Below, piece after piece: positions 23,338 to 31,578 of a stretch of 42,153 bases of DNA. Origin of the DNA: an uncultured Ruminococcus sp. (lineage in GTDB: Bacteria > Bacillota > Clostridia > Oscillospirales > Acutalibacteraceae); NCBI GenBank assembly GCA_902798755.1, contig CADBYC010000026.1:1-42153 (forward strand). The letters run 5' to 3'. The notes under the pieces were generated by a model. That model worked only from the letters and a program-made list of their open reading frames with translations. It was not told the origin of the DNA and did no database searches. Numbering within the stretch: position 1 is the stretch's first letter; each line of letters begins with the position of its first letter. Position numbers and translations under genes: made by a program.

Positions 23338-23405
23338 TTTGTCGGATATTCACAAAGAATGAGGGAAATCGAAATGAAAACAGTTGATTAATTCGAAGAA
23401 ATCTA

Positions 23406-23435
23406 TTGACAAACTCCCTTAGGTGATGGTATGAT
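23406..23435 (+). promoter_or_regulatory. Promoter of the small anchored peptide gene
   Basis: TTGACA (23406-23411), an 18-bp spacer and TATGAT (23430-23435), 42 bp upstream of the start codon. Confidence 0.75.
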
Positions 23436-23477
23436 ATAGCTAACATTGAGTTACTATATTTCATGGAGATGATTACG

Positions 23478-23714
23478 ATGAAAAAGTTATTCTGTATCGC
23501 AGTTGTAGTATTAATGCTTTGCTCTTTCGTTCTGTCAACCGCTGCTTTGAGCAGTCCTCAGGAAACAGAACATCCCACCACTCCTTCCGCTACCACTTCC
23601 GGTAATCCCGACAAGACCTCTCCCAAGACCGGCGACCCCACTCTGATGATCCTCGGTCTGGCGGCTCTCGGCATCGGCGCAGGCGCTGTAGCGGTGAAGA
23701 AGATCAAAGAATAA
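23478..23714 (+). CDS. Tiny secreted peptide with LPXTG-like sorting signal
   Basis: 78 aa from ATG 23478; GGAG at 23465-23468 is well placed, so the in-frame ATG at 23463 is less likely. Signal peptide (about residues 1-23), a Pro/Thr/Ser-rich segment of about 25 residues, then SPKTGD, a hydrophobic helix (LMILGLAALGIGAGAVAV) and KKIKE. SPKTGD is a plausible variant of LPXTG. After signal removal and sorting only about 30 residues would remain on the wall. The gene has its own promoter and terminator, so it is a real unit. Function unknown. Confidence 0.75.
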   Translation: MKKLFCIAVVVLMLCSFVLSTAALSSPQETEHPTTPSATTSGNPDKTSPKTGDPTLMILGLAALGIGAGAVAVKKIKE

Positions 23715-23729
23715 ACAATTGCTGATTCG

Positions 23730-23758
23730 GCGGCAGCCTTTACGGTTGCCGCTTTTTT
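23730..23758 (+). terminator. Terminator of the small anchored peptide gene
   Basis: GCGGCAGCC pairs with GGTTGCCGC (one wobble) around TTTAC, followed by TTTTTT. Confidence 0.85.
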
Positions 23759-23815
23759 CTTTGCTCTTTTTCATAATATCGCTTAACGGGGATGGGGAAG
23801 AAATACCCCCATCAT

Positions 23816-23836
23816 GCAGGAGAAATCTCCCGCTTT
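23816..23836. other. Terminator-like hairpin in the upstream region of transporter 1
   Basis: GCAGGAGA and TCTCCCGC form a stem with one A-C mismatch, followed by TTTTTT. Another stem GATGGGG/CCCCATC lies at 23791-23813. These could be a second terminator or leader structures. Confidence 0.4.
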
Positions 23837-23840
23837 TTTC

Positions 23841-23854
23841 TTAATGATCATTAA
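23841..23854. promoter_or_regulatory. Perfect 14-bp palindrome upstream of transporter 1
   Basis: TTAATGATCATTAA is a perfect dyad about 70 bp upstream of the promoter. It may be a regulator site; the binding protein is unknown. Confidence 0.3.
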
Positions 23855-23924
23855 AAAACAATACGGTCGTTATTTATCACATTACCATAACAGAGTGAAA
23901 ATGGTAATTTGTGCAAGTTGGGTA

Positions 23925-23953
23925 TTGACTTTAACGTGCTAATACGATAAAAT
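23925..23953 (+). promoter_or_regulatory. Promoter of amino acid transporter operon 1
   Basis: TTGACT (23925-23930), 17-bp spacer, TAAAAT (23948-23953). The GGAGG ribosome binding site of the binding-protein gene follows at about 24003. Confidence 0.75.
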
Positions 23954-24014
23954 AATTGACGTTGTACTGTCGACGGGCGTCGGCAGGATCATTAATGATT
24001 ATGGAGGAAATATC

Positions 24015-24842
24015 ATGAAGAAGATTATTGCTTTGGCTTTGGCTCTGCTGATGGTCGGCGCTGTACTGGTTGCTTGCGGCGGTTCTCAGACCACTACCGC
24101 AGACGCTACAAAAGATTCCGCACCGACTGCCGCAAAGGGCTCCGATCTCGAGGCTGTACAGGCTAAGGGTAAGCTGATCGTCGGTATCACCGACTTTGAG
24201 CCGATGGATTATCAGGACGAGAGCGGCAAATGGATCGGCTTCGACGCTGATATGGCTGCGGCTTTCGCTGAGAGCCTCGGCGTAAAGGCTGAGTTCGTTG
24301 AGATCGACTGGGACAACAAGGTCCTCGAGCTTGACGGCGGTACCATCGACTGCGTATGGAACGGTATGACCCTGACCGATGAGGTCACTTCCGCAATGTC
24401 CTGCTCCGATCCTTACTGCAACAACGCTCAGGTCGTTGTCGTCAACAAGAACGTCGCTGACAAGTATGCTCAGGCTGACGCTTGCAAGGAGCTGAACTTC
24501 GCTGTTGAGAGCGGTTCCGCAGGTCAGGAACAGGCTACTGCTTACGGCTTCAAGTTCACCGAGGTCAAGGATCAGGCTACCGCGCTGATGGAGGTTGCTT
24601 CCGGCGCTTGTGACGCCGCGATCATCGATTCCCTGATGGCTGCCGCTATGGTAGGCGAGGGCACCGGTTATGAGCAGCTTACCTACACTGCTTCCCTCAA
24701 CTCCGAGGAGTACGGCGTAGGCTTCCGCAAGGGCTCCGATCTGACCGCTAAGCTCAACGAGTTCTTCGCTGCGGCTAAGGCTGACGGCTCTATGGAGAAG
24801 GTAGCTGAGACCTACAAGGTCCAGGCTGCGCTGATCAAATAA
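24015..24842 (+). CDS. Amino acid ABC transporter, substrate-binding lipoprotein 1
   Basis: 275 aa. Lipoprotein signal with lipobox LVAC (Cys21), then a short Thr/Ala-rich tether and a family 3 solute-binding domain (LIVGITDFEPMDYQDESGKWIGFDADMA broken into strands; WNGMTLTDEV). This family binds polar amino acids outside the membrane and delivers them to a permease. Codon use is strongly biased towards a few codons, as in highly expressed genes. A permease and an ATPase of the same transporter follow. The exact substrate cannot be read; the ligand pocket (Glu/Asp for the amino group) looks standard. Confidence 0.92.
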   Translation: MKKIIALALALLMVGAVLVACGGSQTTTADATKDSAPTAAKGSDLEAVQAKGKLIVGITDFEPMDYQDESGKWIGFDADMAAAFAESLGVKAEFVEIDWDNKVLELDGGTIDCVWNGMTLTDEVTSAMSCSDPYCNNAQVVVVNKNVADKYAQADACKELNFAVESGSAGQEQATAYGFKFTEVKDQATALMEVASGACDAAIIDSLMAAAMVGEGTGYEQLTYTASLNSEEYGVGFRKGSDLTAKLNEFFAAAKADGSMEKVAETYKVQAALIK

Positions 24843-24867
24843 TCAGATCATTATAAAGATATTTTCG

Positions 24868-24900
24868 AAAGACAGAGGGCGCTACCGCTCTCTGTCTTTT
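24868..24900 (+). terminator. Intercistronic hairpin after binding protein 1
   Basis: A 14-bp stem (24868-24881 with 24886-24899, one wobble, CTAC loop) ends in TTTT. It is probably a leaky terminator or mRNA 3'-end stabiliser that lets the binding protein be made in excess over the membrane parts. Confidence 0.6.
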
Positions 24901-24910
24901 GGGGATTACA

Positions 24911-24967
24911 GGGATATGTCATAAGTATAATACGGCTGAGATTTTCGTTGTATTTATGACATATCCC
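24911..24967. repeat. Perfect 14-bp inverted repeat between binding protein 1 and permease 1
   Basis: GGGATATGTCATAA (24911-24924) and TTATGACATATCCC (24954-24967) are exact inverted copies with a 29-nt loop. It could be an mRNA processing or stability structure, or an operator. Confidence 0.6.
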
Positions 24968-24996
24968 CCGAAAAGTAATTTGCAAGAGGTTTATCT

Positions 24997-25686
24997 ATGA
25001 ACGGATTTATGGAACAGTTTCCTATCGTATTTCAGGCGCTGAATGTGGGCTTTTTACAGACGCTCAAGCTGTTTGGCGTGACCCTGCTCGGCGCGCTGCC
25101 GCTGGGACTTTTGATCTCCTTCGGCTCTATGAGCAAGTTTAAGCCCTTGTCGGGTCTGATCCGCACCATCGTATGGATCGTCCGCGGTACGCCGCTGATG
25201 CTCCAGCTTCTGATCATCTTCTATTTTCCGGGTCTTGTATTCGGTCAGCAGTTGTGGGGCGGCGGAGAGAACGGCAGATTCTTTGCCTCCGCGATCGCTT
25301 TCATTCTCAACTACGCCTGCTATTTCTCTGAGATCTACCGCGGCGGTATCCAAGGCGTTCCGCACGGACAGCAGGAGGCGGGTCTGGTGCTCGGTCTCTC
25401 CAGAAGCCAGATCTTCTTCAAGATCACCCTTTTGCAGATGATCAAGCGTATCGTGCCTCCCATGTCCAACGAGATCATCACACTCGTCAAGGATACCTCC
25501 CTCGCGCGTATCATTGCGCTGCAGGAGGTCATCTGGGCAGGTCAGGCGTTTATGAAAGGCTCTCAGGGCATCTCCGGCGCGATCTGGCCGCTGTTCTTTA
25601 CAGGTGCTTACTATCTTGCTTTCTCAGGTATCCTGACTCTGCTGTTTGGCTGGATCGAGAAAAAGCTGAGTTATTTTAAGGCGTAA
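24997..25686 (+). CDS. Amino acid ABC transporter permease 1
   Basis: 229 aa, AAGAGG ribosome binding site. It is a HisM/GlnP-type inner membrane permease with about five membrane helices. The coupling loop that docks the ATPase is visible as ...GGIQGVPHGQQEAGLVLGLSR (EAA motif). The start motif MNGFMEQFPIVFQALNVGFLQTLKL matches the family. It works with the binding protein upstream and the ATPase 12 bp downstream. Confidence 0.93.
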   Translation: MNGFMEQFPIVFQALNVGFLQTLKLFGVTLLGALPLGLLISFGSMSKFKPLSGLIRTIVWIVRGTPLMLQLLIIFYFPGLVFGQQLWGGGENGRFFASAIAFILNYACYFSEIYRGGIQGVPHGQQEAGLVLGLSRSQIFFKITLLQMIKRIVPPMSNEIITLVKDTSLARIIALQEVIWAGQAFMKGSQGISGAIWPLFFTGAYYLAFSGILTLLFGWIEKKLSYFKA

Positions 25687-25698
25687 GGAGGCAGCGTT

Positions 25699-26442
25699 AT
25701 GGCTATATTGGAAGTCAAGAATATTTGTAAGAGCTTCGGCCGCAACCACGTGCTCCGCGGTATCGACTTTACCCTGGATAAGGGCGAGGTCCTCTCGATC
25801 ATCGGTTCTTCGGGATCGGGCAAAACAACCCTGCTCAGATGTCTGAACTCGCTGGAATTTGCCGACGAGGGTCAGATCATCGTCAACGGTGAGGCGATTT
25901 TTGACGCGTCGATCAATAAGCGTCCGTCCGAGAAGGAGCTGCAGCAAAAGCGCCTGCATTTCGGACTGGTGTTCCAGAACTTCAACCTCTTCCCGCAGTA
26001 CAGCGTGCTCGAGAATCTGACTCTCGCGCCGAGACTGCTGACGAAGGACAGCAAGGAAGAGATCGAAAGCTATGCCCTTGAGCTGATCGAAAGCGTGGGC
26101 TTGAAAGAGAAGGTCAACAGCTACCCCTGTGAGCTTTCGGGCGGACAGCAGCAGCGTGTGGCGATCGCCAGAGCACTCGCGATGAAGCCGAATATCCTCT
26201 GCTTTGACGAGCCGACCTCGGCGCTCGACCCCGAGCTGACGGGCGAGGTACTGAAGGTCATCCGCTCGCTTGCGGACAAAAAGATGACGATGATCATCGT
26301 CACCCACGAGATGACCTTCGCGCACGACGTTTCCGACAAGATCATCTTCATGGACGGCGGCGTGATCGCCGAGCAGGGCTCTCCCGAGATCCTCGAGCAT
26401 CCGAAGAGCGAACGTCTGCAGGCGTTCCTGACGTCGTTTTGA
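25699..26442 (+). CDS. Amino acid ABC transporter ATP-binding protein 1
   Basis: 247 aa, TAAGGAGG before ATG. Polar amino acid ABC ATPase (HisP/GlnQ type). Walker [11 protein letters not shown]-loop FQNFNLF, signature LSGGQQQR, Walker [16 protein letters not shown]-loop IVTHEM. It has no extra regulatory domain. Last gene of transporter operon 1; no strong terminator was seen between it and the next promoter. Confidence 0.95.
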   Translation: MAILEVKNICKSFGRNHVLRGIDFTLDKGEVLSIIGSSGSGKTTLLRCLNSLEFADEGQIIVNGEAIFDASINKRPSEKELQQKRLHFGLVFQNFNLFPQYSVLENLTLAPRLLTKDSKEEIESYALELIESVGLKEKVNSYPCELSGGQQQRVAIARALAMKPNILCFDEPTSALDPELTGEVLKVIRSLADKKMTMIIVTHEMTFAHDVSDKIIFMDGGVIAEQGSPEILEHPKSERLQAFLTSF

Positions 26443-26443
26443 T

Positions 26444-26472
26444 GCATATAATCCTGCATAAATGCATAAGAC
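26444..26472. promoter_or_regulatory. Clustered TGCAT-type half-sites before transporter 2
   Basis: TGCATA, TGCATAAATGCATA and similar AT-rich half-sites lie within 30 bp after the stop of ATPase 1. They recall ARG-box-like half-sites but do not match a consensus closely. Low confidence. Confidence 0.25.
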
Positions 26473-26557
26473 GGTATTAAAATGTCCATATTTCGGACTT
26501 GTGAAAATCCGCTTCTTGTTCATTTGTATAAAAATGGCATAGTTATGCGAAATAGCC

Positions 26558-26586
26558 TTGCTAAAAAATACAAATTGTTGTATATT
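26558..26586 (+). promoter_or_regulatory. Promoter with overlapping dyad, transporter operon 2
   Basis: TTGCTA (26558-26563), 17-bp spacer, TATATT (26581-26586). A dyad ATACAA-N4-TTGTAT (26568-26583) lies in the spacer and enters the -10 box, where a repressor would block polymerase. Confidence 0.6.
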
Positions 26587-26635
26587 GAGTAAGGTTTGAA
26601 ATAATCAATTTTTTCAACGAAATGAGGTAAATGAA

Positions 26636-27433
26636 ATGAAAAAGATTTTAGCTATCGTTCTGGCTGTCGCGATGATCGCTTCCGTTGCGATGCTCGCAGG
26701 CTGCGGCCAGTCCAAGCAGAATGACGCTGCGGCTACCGCTGACAGCGCGAAAGAGACCCTGACCATGGCTACCAACGCTTACTTCCCGCCCTATGAGTAC
26801 TATGAGGGTGACAAGATCATCGGTATCGACGCTGAGGTCGCTCAGGCGATCGCTGACAAGCTCGGCATGGAGCTCAAGATCGTTGACATCGAGTTCGATT
26901 CCATCATCACCGGCGTACAGACCGGCAAGTACGACATGGGTATGGCGGGTATGACCGTTACCGATGAGAGAAAGCAGTCTGTTGACTTCTCCGACAGCTA
27001 CGCTACCGGTATCCAGAGCGTTATCGTTCCCGAGAACAGCCCCATCACTTCCGTAGACGATATTCTCGCTGAGGGCGCAACCTACAAGGTCGGCGTACAG
27101 CTCTCAACCACCGGCGACATCTATATCTCCGATGACCTCGGCGACGCTGCCGCTGAGCGCGTCACCCAGTTCCAGACCGGTAACGACGCTGTTGCCGCTC
27201 TGTCCTCCGGTAAGGTCGACGCTGTCATCATCGACAACGAGCCCGCAAAGAGCTATGTTGCGGCTTCTACCGGTCTGAAGATCCTCGACACCGAGTATGT
27301 TTCCGAGGATTACGCGATCTGCTTCGCCAAGGACAACACCGCGCTCAAGGACAAGGTCAACGGCGCTCTCAAGGAGCTCATCGCTGACGGCACCGTCAAG
27401 GGCATTGTCGACAAGTACATCTCTGCAAAATAA
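26636..27433 (+). CDS. Amino acid ABC transporter, substrate-binding lipoprotein 2
   Basis: 265 aa, GAGGTAAATGAA before ATG. Lipobox LAGC (Cys23), Ala-rich tether, then a family 3 solute-binding domain: TLTMATNAYFPPYEYYEGDKIIG, GMAGMTVTDERKQSVDFSDSY, and DAVIIDNEPAKSYV. It is closer to arginine/cystine/general polar amino acid binders than to binding protein 1 (MTVTDERK motif), but the ligand is not certain. Highly biased codon use. Permease and ATPase genes follow. Confidence 0.93.
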   Translation: MKKILAIVLAVAMIASVAMLAGCGQSKQNDAAATADSAKETLTMATNAYFPPYEYYEGDKIIGIDAEVAQAIADKLGMELKIVDIEFDSIITGVQTGKYDMGMAGMTVTDERKQSVDFSDSYATGIQSVIVPENSPITSVDDILAEGATYKVGVQLSTTGDIYISDDLGDAAAERVTQFQTGNDAVAALSSGKVDAVIIDNEPAKSYVAASTGLKILDTEYVSEDYAICFAKDNTALKDKVNGALKELIADGTVKGIVDKYISAK

Positions 27434-27453
27434 TCAATATGATTTGACCGACT

Positions 27454-27480
27454 CAGGGCGGATTCTTCCGCCCTGTTTCT
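27454..27480 (+). terminator. Intercistronic hairpin after binding protein 2
   Basis: CAGGGCGGA/TCCGCCCTG, a perfect 9-bp stem with TTCT loop, followed by TTTCT. It sits in the same place as the hairpins in transporter operon 1. Confidence 0.7.
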
Positions 27481-27505
27481 GTGTATCTTGGGAAATGGTT
27501 TTAGA

Positions 27506-28360
27506 ATGAAAAAGAAAAGAATTATCGCTTTTATCGTCTGCGCCGTGCTGCTGATCGGCACCATGATGTGCTTCTGTCTGTCGGCAGGCGCCGCAGAGAC
27601 CGCCTCTTCGGGCGGTGAACAGGTCAGCGGCACATGGTTCGATGATATCGCCGCTCAGTTCAAGCTGAATTTCATCGAAAAGGATCGCTGGAAGTCGATG
27701 CTCGGCGGTCTGGGCAATACCTTGAAGATCACCTTCTTTGCCGCGCTTCTCGGTGTGGCGATCGGTATCGTCATTGCCGCCGTCCGCACGACCTATGACA
27801 ACAACAAAGAGAATATGAAACACAGCAAGAGCGTCGGCTACTATGTGCTCGGATTTTTCAACGCAATCAGTAAGATCTATTTGACCGTGATCCGCGGCAC
27901 ACCTGTCGTCGTACAGCTGTTGATCATCTACTTCATCATCTTCGCTTCATCCACCAACGATATCATGATCGCGACCCTCGCCTTCGGTATCAACTCGGGC
28001 GCGTACGTCGCCGAGATCCTGCGCGGCGGTATCATGTCCATCGACAAGGGACAGTTCGAGGCAGGTCGTTCGATCGGCTTCAACTACGTCCAGACGATGT
28101 ATTACATCATCATTCCGCAGGTGTTGAAGAACGTGCTTCCCACCCTGCTCAATGAGTTCATCGCACTGCTCAAGGAGACCTCTGTCGCGGGCTACGTCGG
28201 CGTTATGGATCTGACCCGCGCGGGCAACGCTATCCGCGGCGCGACCTTCTCCGCGTTTATGCCGCTGATCGCGGTCGCGCTGATTTATCTGGCGATCGTC
28301 CTCATTTTGACGAAGATCGTCGGTGTGATTGAAAGGAGGCTGCGTAAGAGTGAGCGATAA
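27506..28360 (+). CDS. Amino acid ABC transporter permease 2 with N-terminal signal-like extension
   Basis: 284 aa from ATG 27506; a TTG at 27488 is in frame but less likely. The first 30 residues look like a signal peptide (KKKR, hydrophobic core, ending AGAAE), followed by about 30 polar residues and then a HisM-type permease of about five helices ([29 protein letters not shown]-like; EAA loop [19 protein letters not shown]). Permease 1 has no such extension. A linker around residues 90-115 is also longer than usual. The ATPase gene overlaps its end by 11 bp. Confidence 0.9.
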   Translation: MKKKRIIAFIVCAVLLIGTMMCFCLSAGAAETASSGGEQVSGTWFDDIAAQFKLNFIEKDRWKSMLGGLGNTLKITFFAALLGVAIGIVIAAVRTTYDNNKENMKHSKSVGYYVLGFFNAISKIYLTVIRGTPVVVQLLIIYFIIFASSTNDIMIATLAFGINSGAYVAEILRGGIMSIDKGQFEAGRSIGFNYVQTMYYIIIPQVLKNVLPTLLNEFIALLKETSVAGYVGVMDLTRAGNAIRGATFSAFMPLIAVALIYLAIVLILTKIVGVIERRLRKSER

Positions 28361-29093
28361 TGTACTGATCAAGGTCAACGACCTGAAAAAGCATTTCCGC
28401 GAGGGCACCATTCACGCGCTTGACGGCGTGGATATGGAGATCAGCCGCGGCGAAGTCATCGTTATCATCGGACCCTCGGGCTCGGGTAAGTCCACCTTCC
28501 TGCGTTCGCTGAATCTTCTGGAGCTTCCGACCTCGGGCGAGATCATCTTTGACGGCGAGGATATCAACGCCCCTCACGTCAATATCAATAAGCACCGCCA
28601 GAAGATGGGCATGGTGTTCCAGCACTTCAACCTTTTCCCGAATATGACCGTCCTGCGCAATATGACCCTCGGTCCGCAGAAGCTGCTGCATAAATCCAAG
28701 GAAGAAGCCGAGAAGAAGGCGCGCGAGCTGCTTGAGCGCGTCGGTCTGACCGACAGAGCGGACGCCTATCCCTCCCAGCTCTCGGGCGGACAGAAGCAGC
28801 GTATCGCCATCGTGCGCGCGCTGTGCATGGAGCCTGATGTCATGCTCTTTGACGAGCCTACCTCCGCGCTCGACCCCGAGATGGTCGGTGAGGTACTGGA
28901 CGTTATGAAGGAGCTTGCGAGAGAGGGCATGACCATGGTGGTCGTTACCCATGAGATGGGCTTTGCCCGCGAGGTGGGTTCCCGCGTCGTCTTTATGGAC
29001 GGCGGCAAGATCATCGAGGAGGGCACTCCCGAGCAGATTTTTGACGCTCCGCAGAGCGACCGACTCCAAAACTTCCTCGCAAAGGTTCTGTAA
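28350..29093 (+). CDS. Amino acid ABC transporter ATP-binding protein 2
   Basis: 247 aa from GTG 28350, since AAAGGAGG (28332-28339) precedes it; the in-frame TTG at 28329 lies before that site. Walker [17 protein letters not shown], signature LSGGQKQR, Walker [16 protein letters not shown]-loop VVTHEM. Energises the permease of operon 2. It overlaps the permease gene, showing translational coupling. Confidence 0.95.
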   Translation: MSDNVLIKVNDLKKHFREGTIHALDGVDMEISRGEVIVIIGPSGSGKSTFLRSLNLLELPTSGEIIFDGEDINAPHVNINKHRQKMGMVFQHFNLFPNMTVLRNMTLGPQKLLHKSKEEAEKKARELLERVGLTDRADAYPSQLSGGQKQRIAIVRALCMEPDVMLFDEPTSALDPEMVGEVLDVMKELAREGMTMVVVTHEMGFAREVGSRVVFMDGGKIIEEGTPEQIFDAPQSDRLQNFLAKVL

Positions 29094-29106
29094 TGATCAA
29101 AACTTC

Positions 29107-29141
29107 AGCCCGCGGACGCTTCGCGGGCTTGATTTATTTTT
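29107..29141 (+). terminator. Terminator of transporter operon 2
   Basis: AGCCCGCG (29107-29114) and CGCGGGCT (29122-29129) form a perfect stem with a 7-nt loop, followed by a T-rich tail. The tail also carries the -35 box of the next promoter. Confidence 0.75.
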
Positions 29142-29157
29142 TCGGTTATGATATACT
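29129..29157 (+). promoter_or_regulatory. Promoter of the XRE regulator gene
   Basis: TTGATT (29129-29134), 17-bp spacer, TATACT (29152-29157). Confidence 0.65.
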
Positions 29158-29201
29158 AACCATTGTATGTGAAAGAAGTTAACGAAATTTGGAGATAGAT
29201 A

Positions 29202-29798
29202 ATGGATGATTTAAAGAAAGTCGTAGCGGGAAATATCATCAAGCTGCGAACCTCGATGAATCTGACACAGGCACAGCTCGGCGAAAAGCTCAACTACTCT
29301 GACAAGAGTATCTCAAAGTGGGAGAGAGGCGAGTCGGTGCCCGATGTCTTTGTGCTGAAAACGATCGCGGATATGGCGGGCGTTACGGTGGATTATATCA
29401 TCACGCCGCACGATCCCGACGAAGAAGTGCAGATCGAAGCAAAGGGGCCTCGGGACAGCCGTCGCTTCATCACGCTGACGGTGCTCGCGGGTATCTGGGC
29501 GCTGGCGGTGCTTGTGTTTGTTGTGCTTTGGCTGTGCGGGATCTTCAACTGGCTGGTATTCATCTACGCGATCCCCGTTTCGCTGATCACCCTGCTGGTG
29601 CTCAACTCTGTCTGGGGCGACCGAAGATGGAATCTGTATATCATATCGGGTCTTGTATGGGGCATCATCTGCTCCATCTATCTGACCGCGATCAAGTTCA
29701 ATTGGTGGCAGCTCTTCCTTTTGGGTATCCCCGCGCAGATCATCATCATCTTTGCGTTCTCCATCAGGAGAAGGCCGAAAAAAACAGTAAATAACTGA
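29202..29798 (+). CDS. XRE-family regulator with C-terminal membrane domain
   Basis: 198 aa. Residues about 8-65 form a Cro/CI-type helix-turn-helix (IIKLRTSMNLTQAQLGEKLNY, SISKWERGESVPDVFVLKTIAD). After a charged linker (about 70-88) there are about four hydrophobic helices (90-190) and a basic C-terminus. This HTH-plus-membrane design is common in Firmicutes and suggests a membrane-held regulator that may sense membrane or envelope state. The target is unknown; it is monocistronic with its own promoter and terminator. Confidence 0.85.
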   Translation: MDDLKKVVAGNIIKLRTSMNLTQAQLGEKLNYSDKSISKWERGESVPDVFVLKTIADMAGVTVDYIITPHDPDEEVQIEAKGPRDSRRFITLTVLAGIWALAVLVFVVLWLCGIFNWLVFIYAIPVSLITLLVLNSVWGDRRWNLYIISGLVWGIICSIYLTAIKFNWWQLFLLGIPAQIIIIFAFSIRRRPKKTVNN

Positions 29799-29808
29799 GT
29801 TTCTACTG

Positions 29809-29848
29809 AGAGTAGAGCCGCCGCCGCGGCGCTCTACTCTTTTCTTTT
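29809..29848 (+). terminator. Terminator of the XRE regulator gene
   Basis: AGAGTAGAGC (29809-29818) and GCTCTACTCT (29831-29840) form a perfect 10-bp stem around a GC-rich loop, followed by TTTCTTTTT. Confidence 0.85.
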
Positions 29849-29900
29849 TGCCCGTAGAATGGCGCAGGGGAACAGTAGATTGAATATAGATCGGAATAGA

Positions 29901-29928
29901 TTGCAATTTGACGGCGACGGGGTAAAAT
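29901..29928 (+). promoter_or_regulatory. Promoter of the degV-hlyIII pair
   Basis: TTGCAA (29901-29906), 16-bp spacer, TAAAAT (29923-29928). Confidence 0.55.
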
Positions 29929-29969
29929 GGTAAGTATGAAGCTATACCCGCATTGAAGGAGTGTTTACT

Positions 29970-30860
29970 ATGAGTTATATTATCAGTACATGTACTACCG
30001 CCGATATGACAAAGGAGATGTTTGAAAAGCTCGACGTCCGCTATATCGGTTTCCATTTTGTCGTCAACGGCAAGAGTTATACCGACGATCTGTATAACGA
30101 AATGAGCGCGAAGGAATTCTACGGACATATCCGCAACGGCGCGGATACCTCGACCTCACAGGTATCTGTCGGCGAATATGTCGACTACTTCCGCGAGCTG
30201 CTCGAAGAGGGCAAGGATATCCTGCATGCCTGCCTGTCCTCGGGTATCTCCAACACCGTCCAGAGCGCGAACGCCGCAGCTGAGATGCTGAAGGCGGAGT
30301 ACCCCGACAGAAAGATCTATATCGTCGATTCTCTCTGCGCATCCTCGGGCGCGGGTCTGTACATGACCCTGCTTTCTCAGAAACGCGCCGAGGGCATGGA
30401 TATCGACTCGCTGTATCAGTGGGCGCTGGAGAACCGCCAGCAGGTACAGCACTGGTTCTGCTCTACCGACCTGACATACTACATCAAGGGCGGCAGAGTG
30501 TCCAAGGTCAGCGGAATCTTAGGCGGTATCTTCGAGATCTGCCCCCTGCTGTGCGTCAGCCCCGAGGGTAAATTAAAGGTCATCTCCAAGATCCGCACCA
30601 AGAAGAAGGTCCTGACCGCTTTGGTCGATAAGATGGAGCAGTACGCTGTCGGCGGCAAGAGTTACAACGGCTTGTGCTATATCTCCAACTCCGACTGTCT
30701 TGAGGACGCGGAATTTGTCCGCGATGAGGTCCTCAGACGCTTTAAGAACGTCAAGGAGGTCCCGATCTTTGATATCGGCACCACCATCGGCTGTCATACC
30801 GGCACCGGTACCGTCGCGCTGTTCTTTACGAGCAACGACGAGAGAGAGGACGAGCGATGA
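29970..30860 (+). CDS. DegV family fatty-acid-binding protein
   Basis: 296 aa from ATG 29970, since GAAGGAG (29955-29961) precedes it; the GTG at 29961 lies within that site. DegV proteins bind fatty acids and feed the FakA/FakB kinase system. Visible: N-terminal STCTTADMTKEM, TSQVSVGEYVDYF, the conserved HACLSSGISNTVQSANAA, YIVDSLCASSGAGL and YYIKGGRVSKVSGILG. No fakA gene is in the window. The stop overlaps the start of the next gene (ATGA). Confidence 0.92.
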   Translation: MSYIISTCTTADMTKEMFEKLDVRYIGFHFVVNGKSYTDDLYNEMSAKEFYGHIRNGADTSTSQVSVGEYVDYFRELLEEGKDILHACLSSGISNTVQSANAAAEMLKAEYPDRKIYIVDSLCASSGAGLYMTLLSQKRAEGMDIDSLYQWALENRQQVQHWFCSTDLTYYIKGGRVSKVSGILGGIFEICPLLCVSPEGKLKVISKIRTKKKVLTALVDKMEQYAVGGKSYNGLCYISNSDCLEDAEFVRDEVLRRFKNVKEVPIFDIGTTIGCHTGTGTVALFFTSNDEREDER

Positions 30861-31561
30861 ACGCCGCTCAGGCGCTGTCCGGTGACCTCAAGGCTGAGAG
30901 AAGGAAATACAAGACCCAACTGCCCGACTATACCCGCGGCGAGGAGATCACCAACATGATCACTCATATCCTCGGCGCGCTGTTCGCGGTAGCGGCGATC
31001 CCGATATTGGTCGTGACCGCGGCAAACCATCACAATCCGTGGGCGATCGTGTCCGGCTCGATCTACGGCGCGACCCTGTTGATCATGTTCACGGTGTCGA
31101 GTATCTATCACGGCTTGCCTGTCGGCAACGCAAAGCGCGTCATGCGCGTGATCGATCACTGCGACATCTATTTCCTGATCGCGGGCACGTACACGCCGAT
31201 TCTTTTGACGGCGATACGGCCGCTCAATCCCGAGATGGCGTGGTCGATCTTCGGTGTGGAATGGGCGCTGACCGCGATCGCTGTCACGCTGAACGCGATC
31301 GATCTCAAGCGCTTTGAGAAGGTCTCCATGGTCTGCTACATCGGTATGGGCTGGTGCGTGATCGCGGTCGTCAAGCTCACGATCGAGGCGATGACCCTGC
31401 CGGGCTTTCTGCTCCTGCTCTTTGGCGGGATCGCGTACACGATCGGTGCGGTGCTGTACGGCTTGGGCAAAAAGATGCGTTATATGCACTCTCTCTTCCA
31501 TGTCTTTGTCATCATCGGAAGCGTATTACAGTTCTTTGCCATCTTGCTTTACGTCATATGA
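30857..31561 (+). CDS. Hemolysin III / PAQR family membrane protein
   Basis: 234 aa with about seven membrane helices. Family marks: RGEEITNMITHILGA at the N-terminus, SSIYHGL, HCDIYFLIAGTYTPI and a C-terminal SLFHVFVIIGSVLQF, where the conserved His and Asp residues probably bind zinc. The name comes from a Bacillus cereus hemolysin; in most bacteria the function is unsettled, probably lipid or membrane related. Translationally coupled to degV, which also handles lipids. Confidence 0.92.
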   Translation: MNAAQALSGDLKAERRKYKTQLPDYTRGEEITNMITHILGALFAVAAIPILVVTAANHHNPWAIVSGSIYGATLLIMFTVSSIYHGLPVGNAKRVMRVIDHCDIYFLIAGTYTPILLTAIRPLNPEMAWSIFGVEWALTAIAVTLNAIDLKRFEKVSMVCYIGMGWCVIAVVKLTIEAMTLPGFLLLLFGGIAYTIGAVLYGLGKKMRYMHSLFHVFVIIGSVLQFFAILLYVI

Positions 31562-31578
31562 ATAGTTGTATGTAAAAT

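Noticed and set aside
25624-26523. 299-codon minus-strand frame opposite ABC ATPase 1
   Set aside because: The plus strand encodes a complete ATPase with all motifs; the same artefact occurs opposite ATPase 2 (28302-29069).
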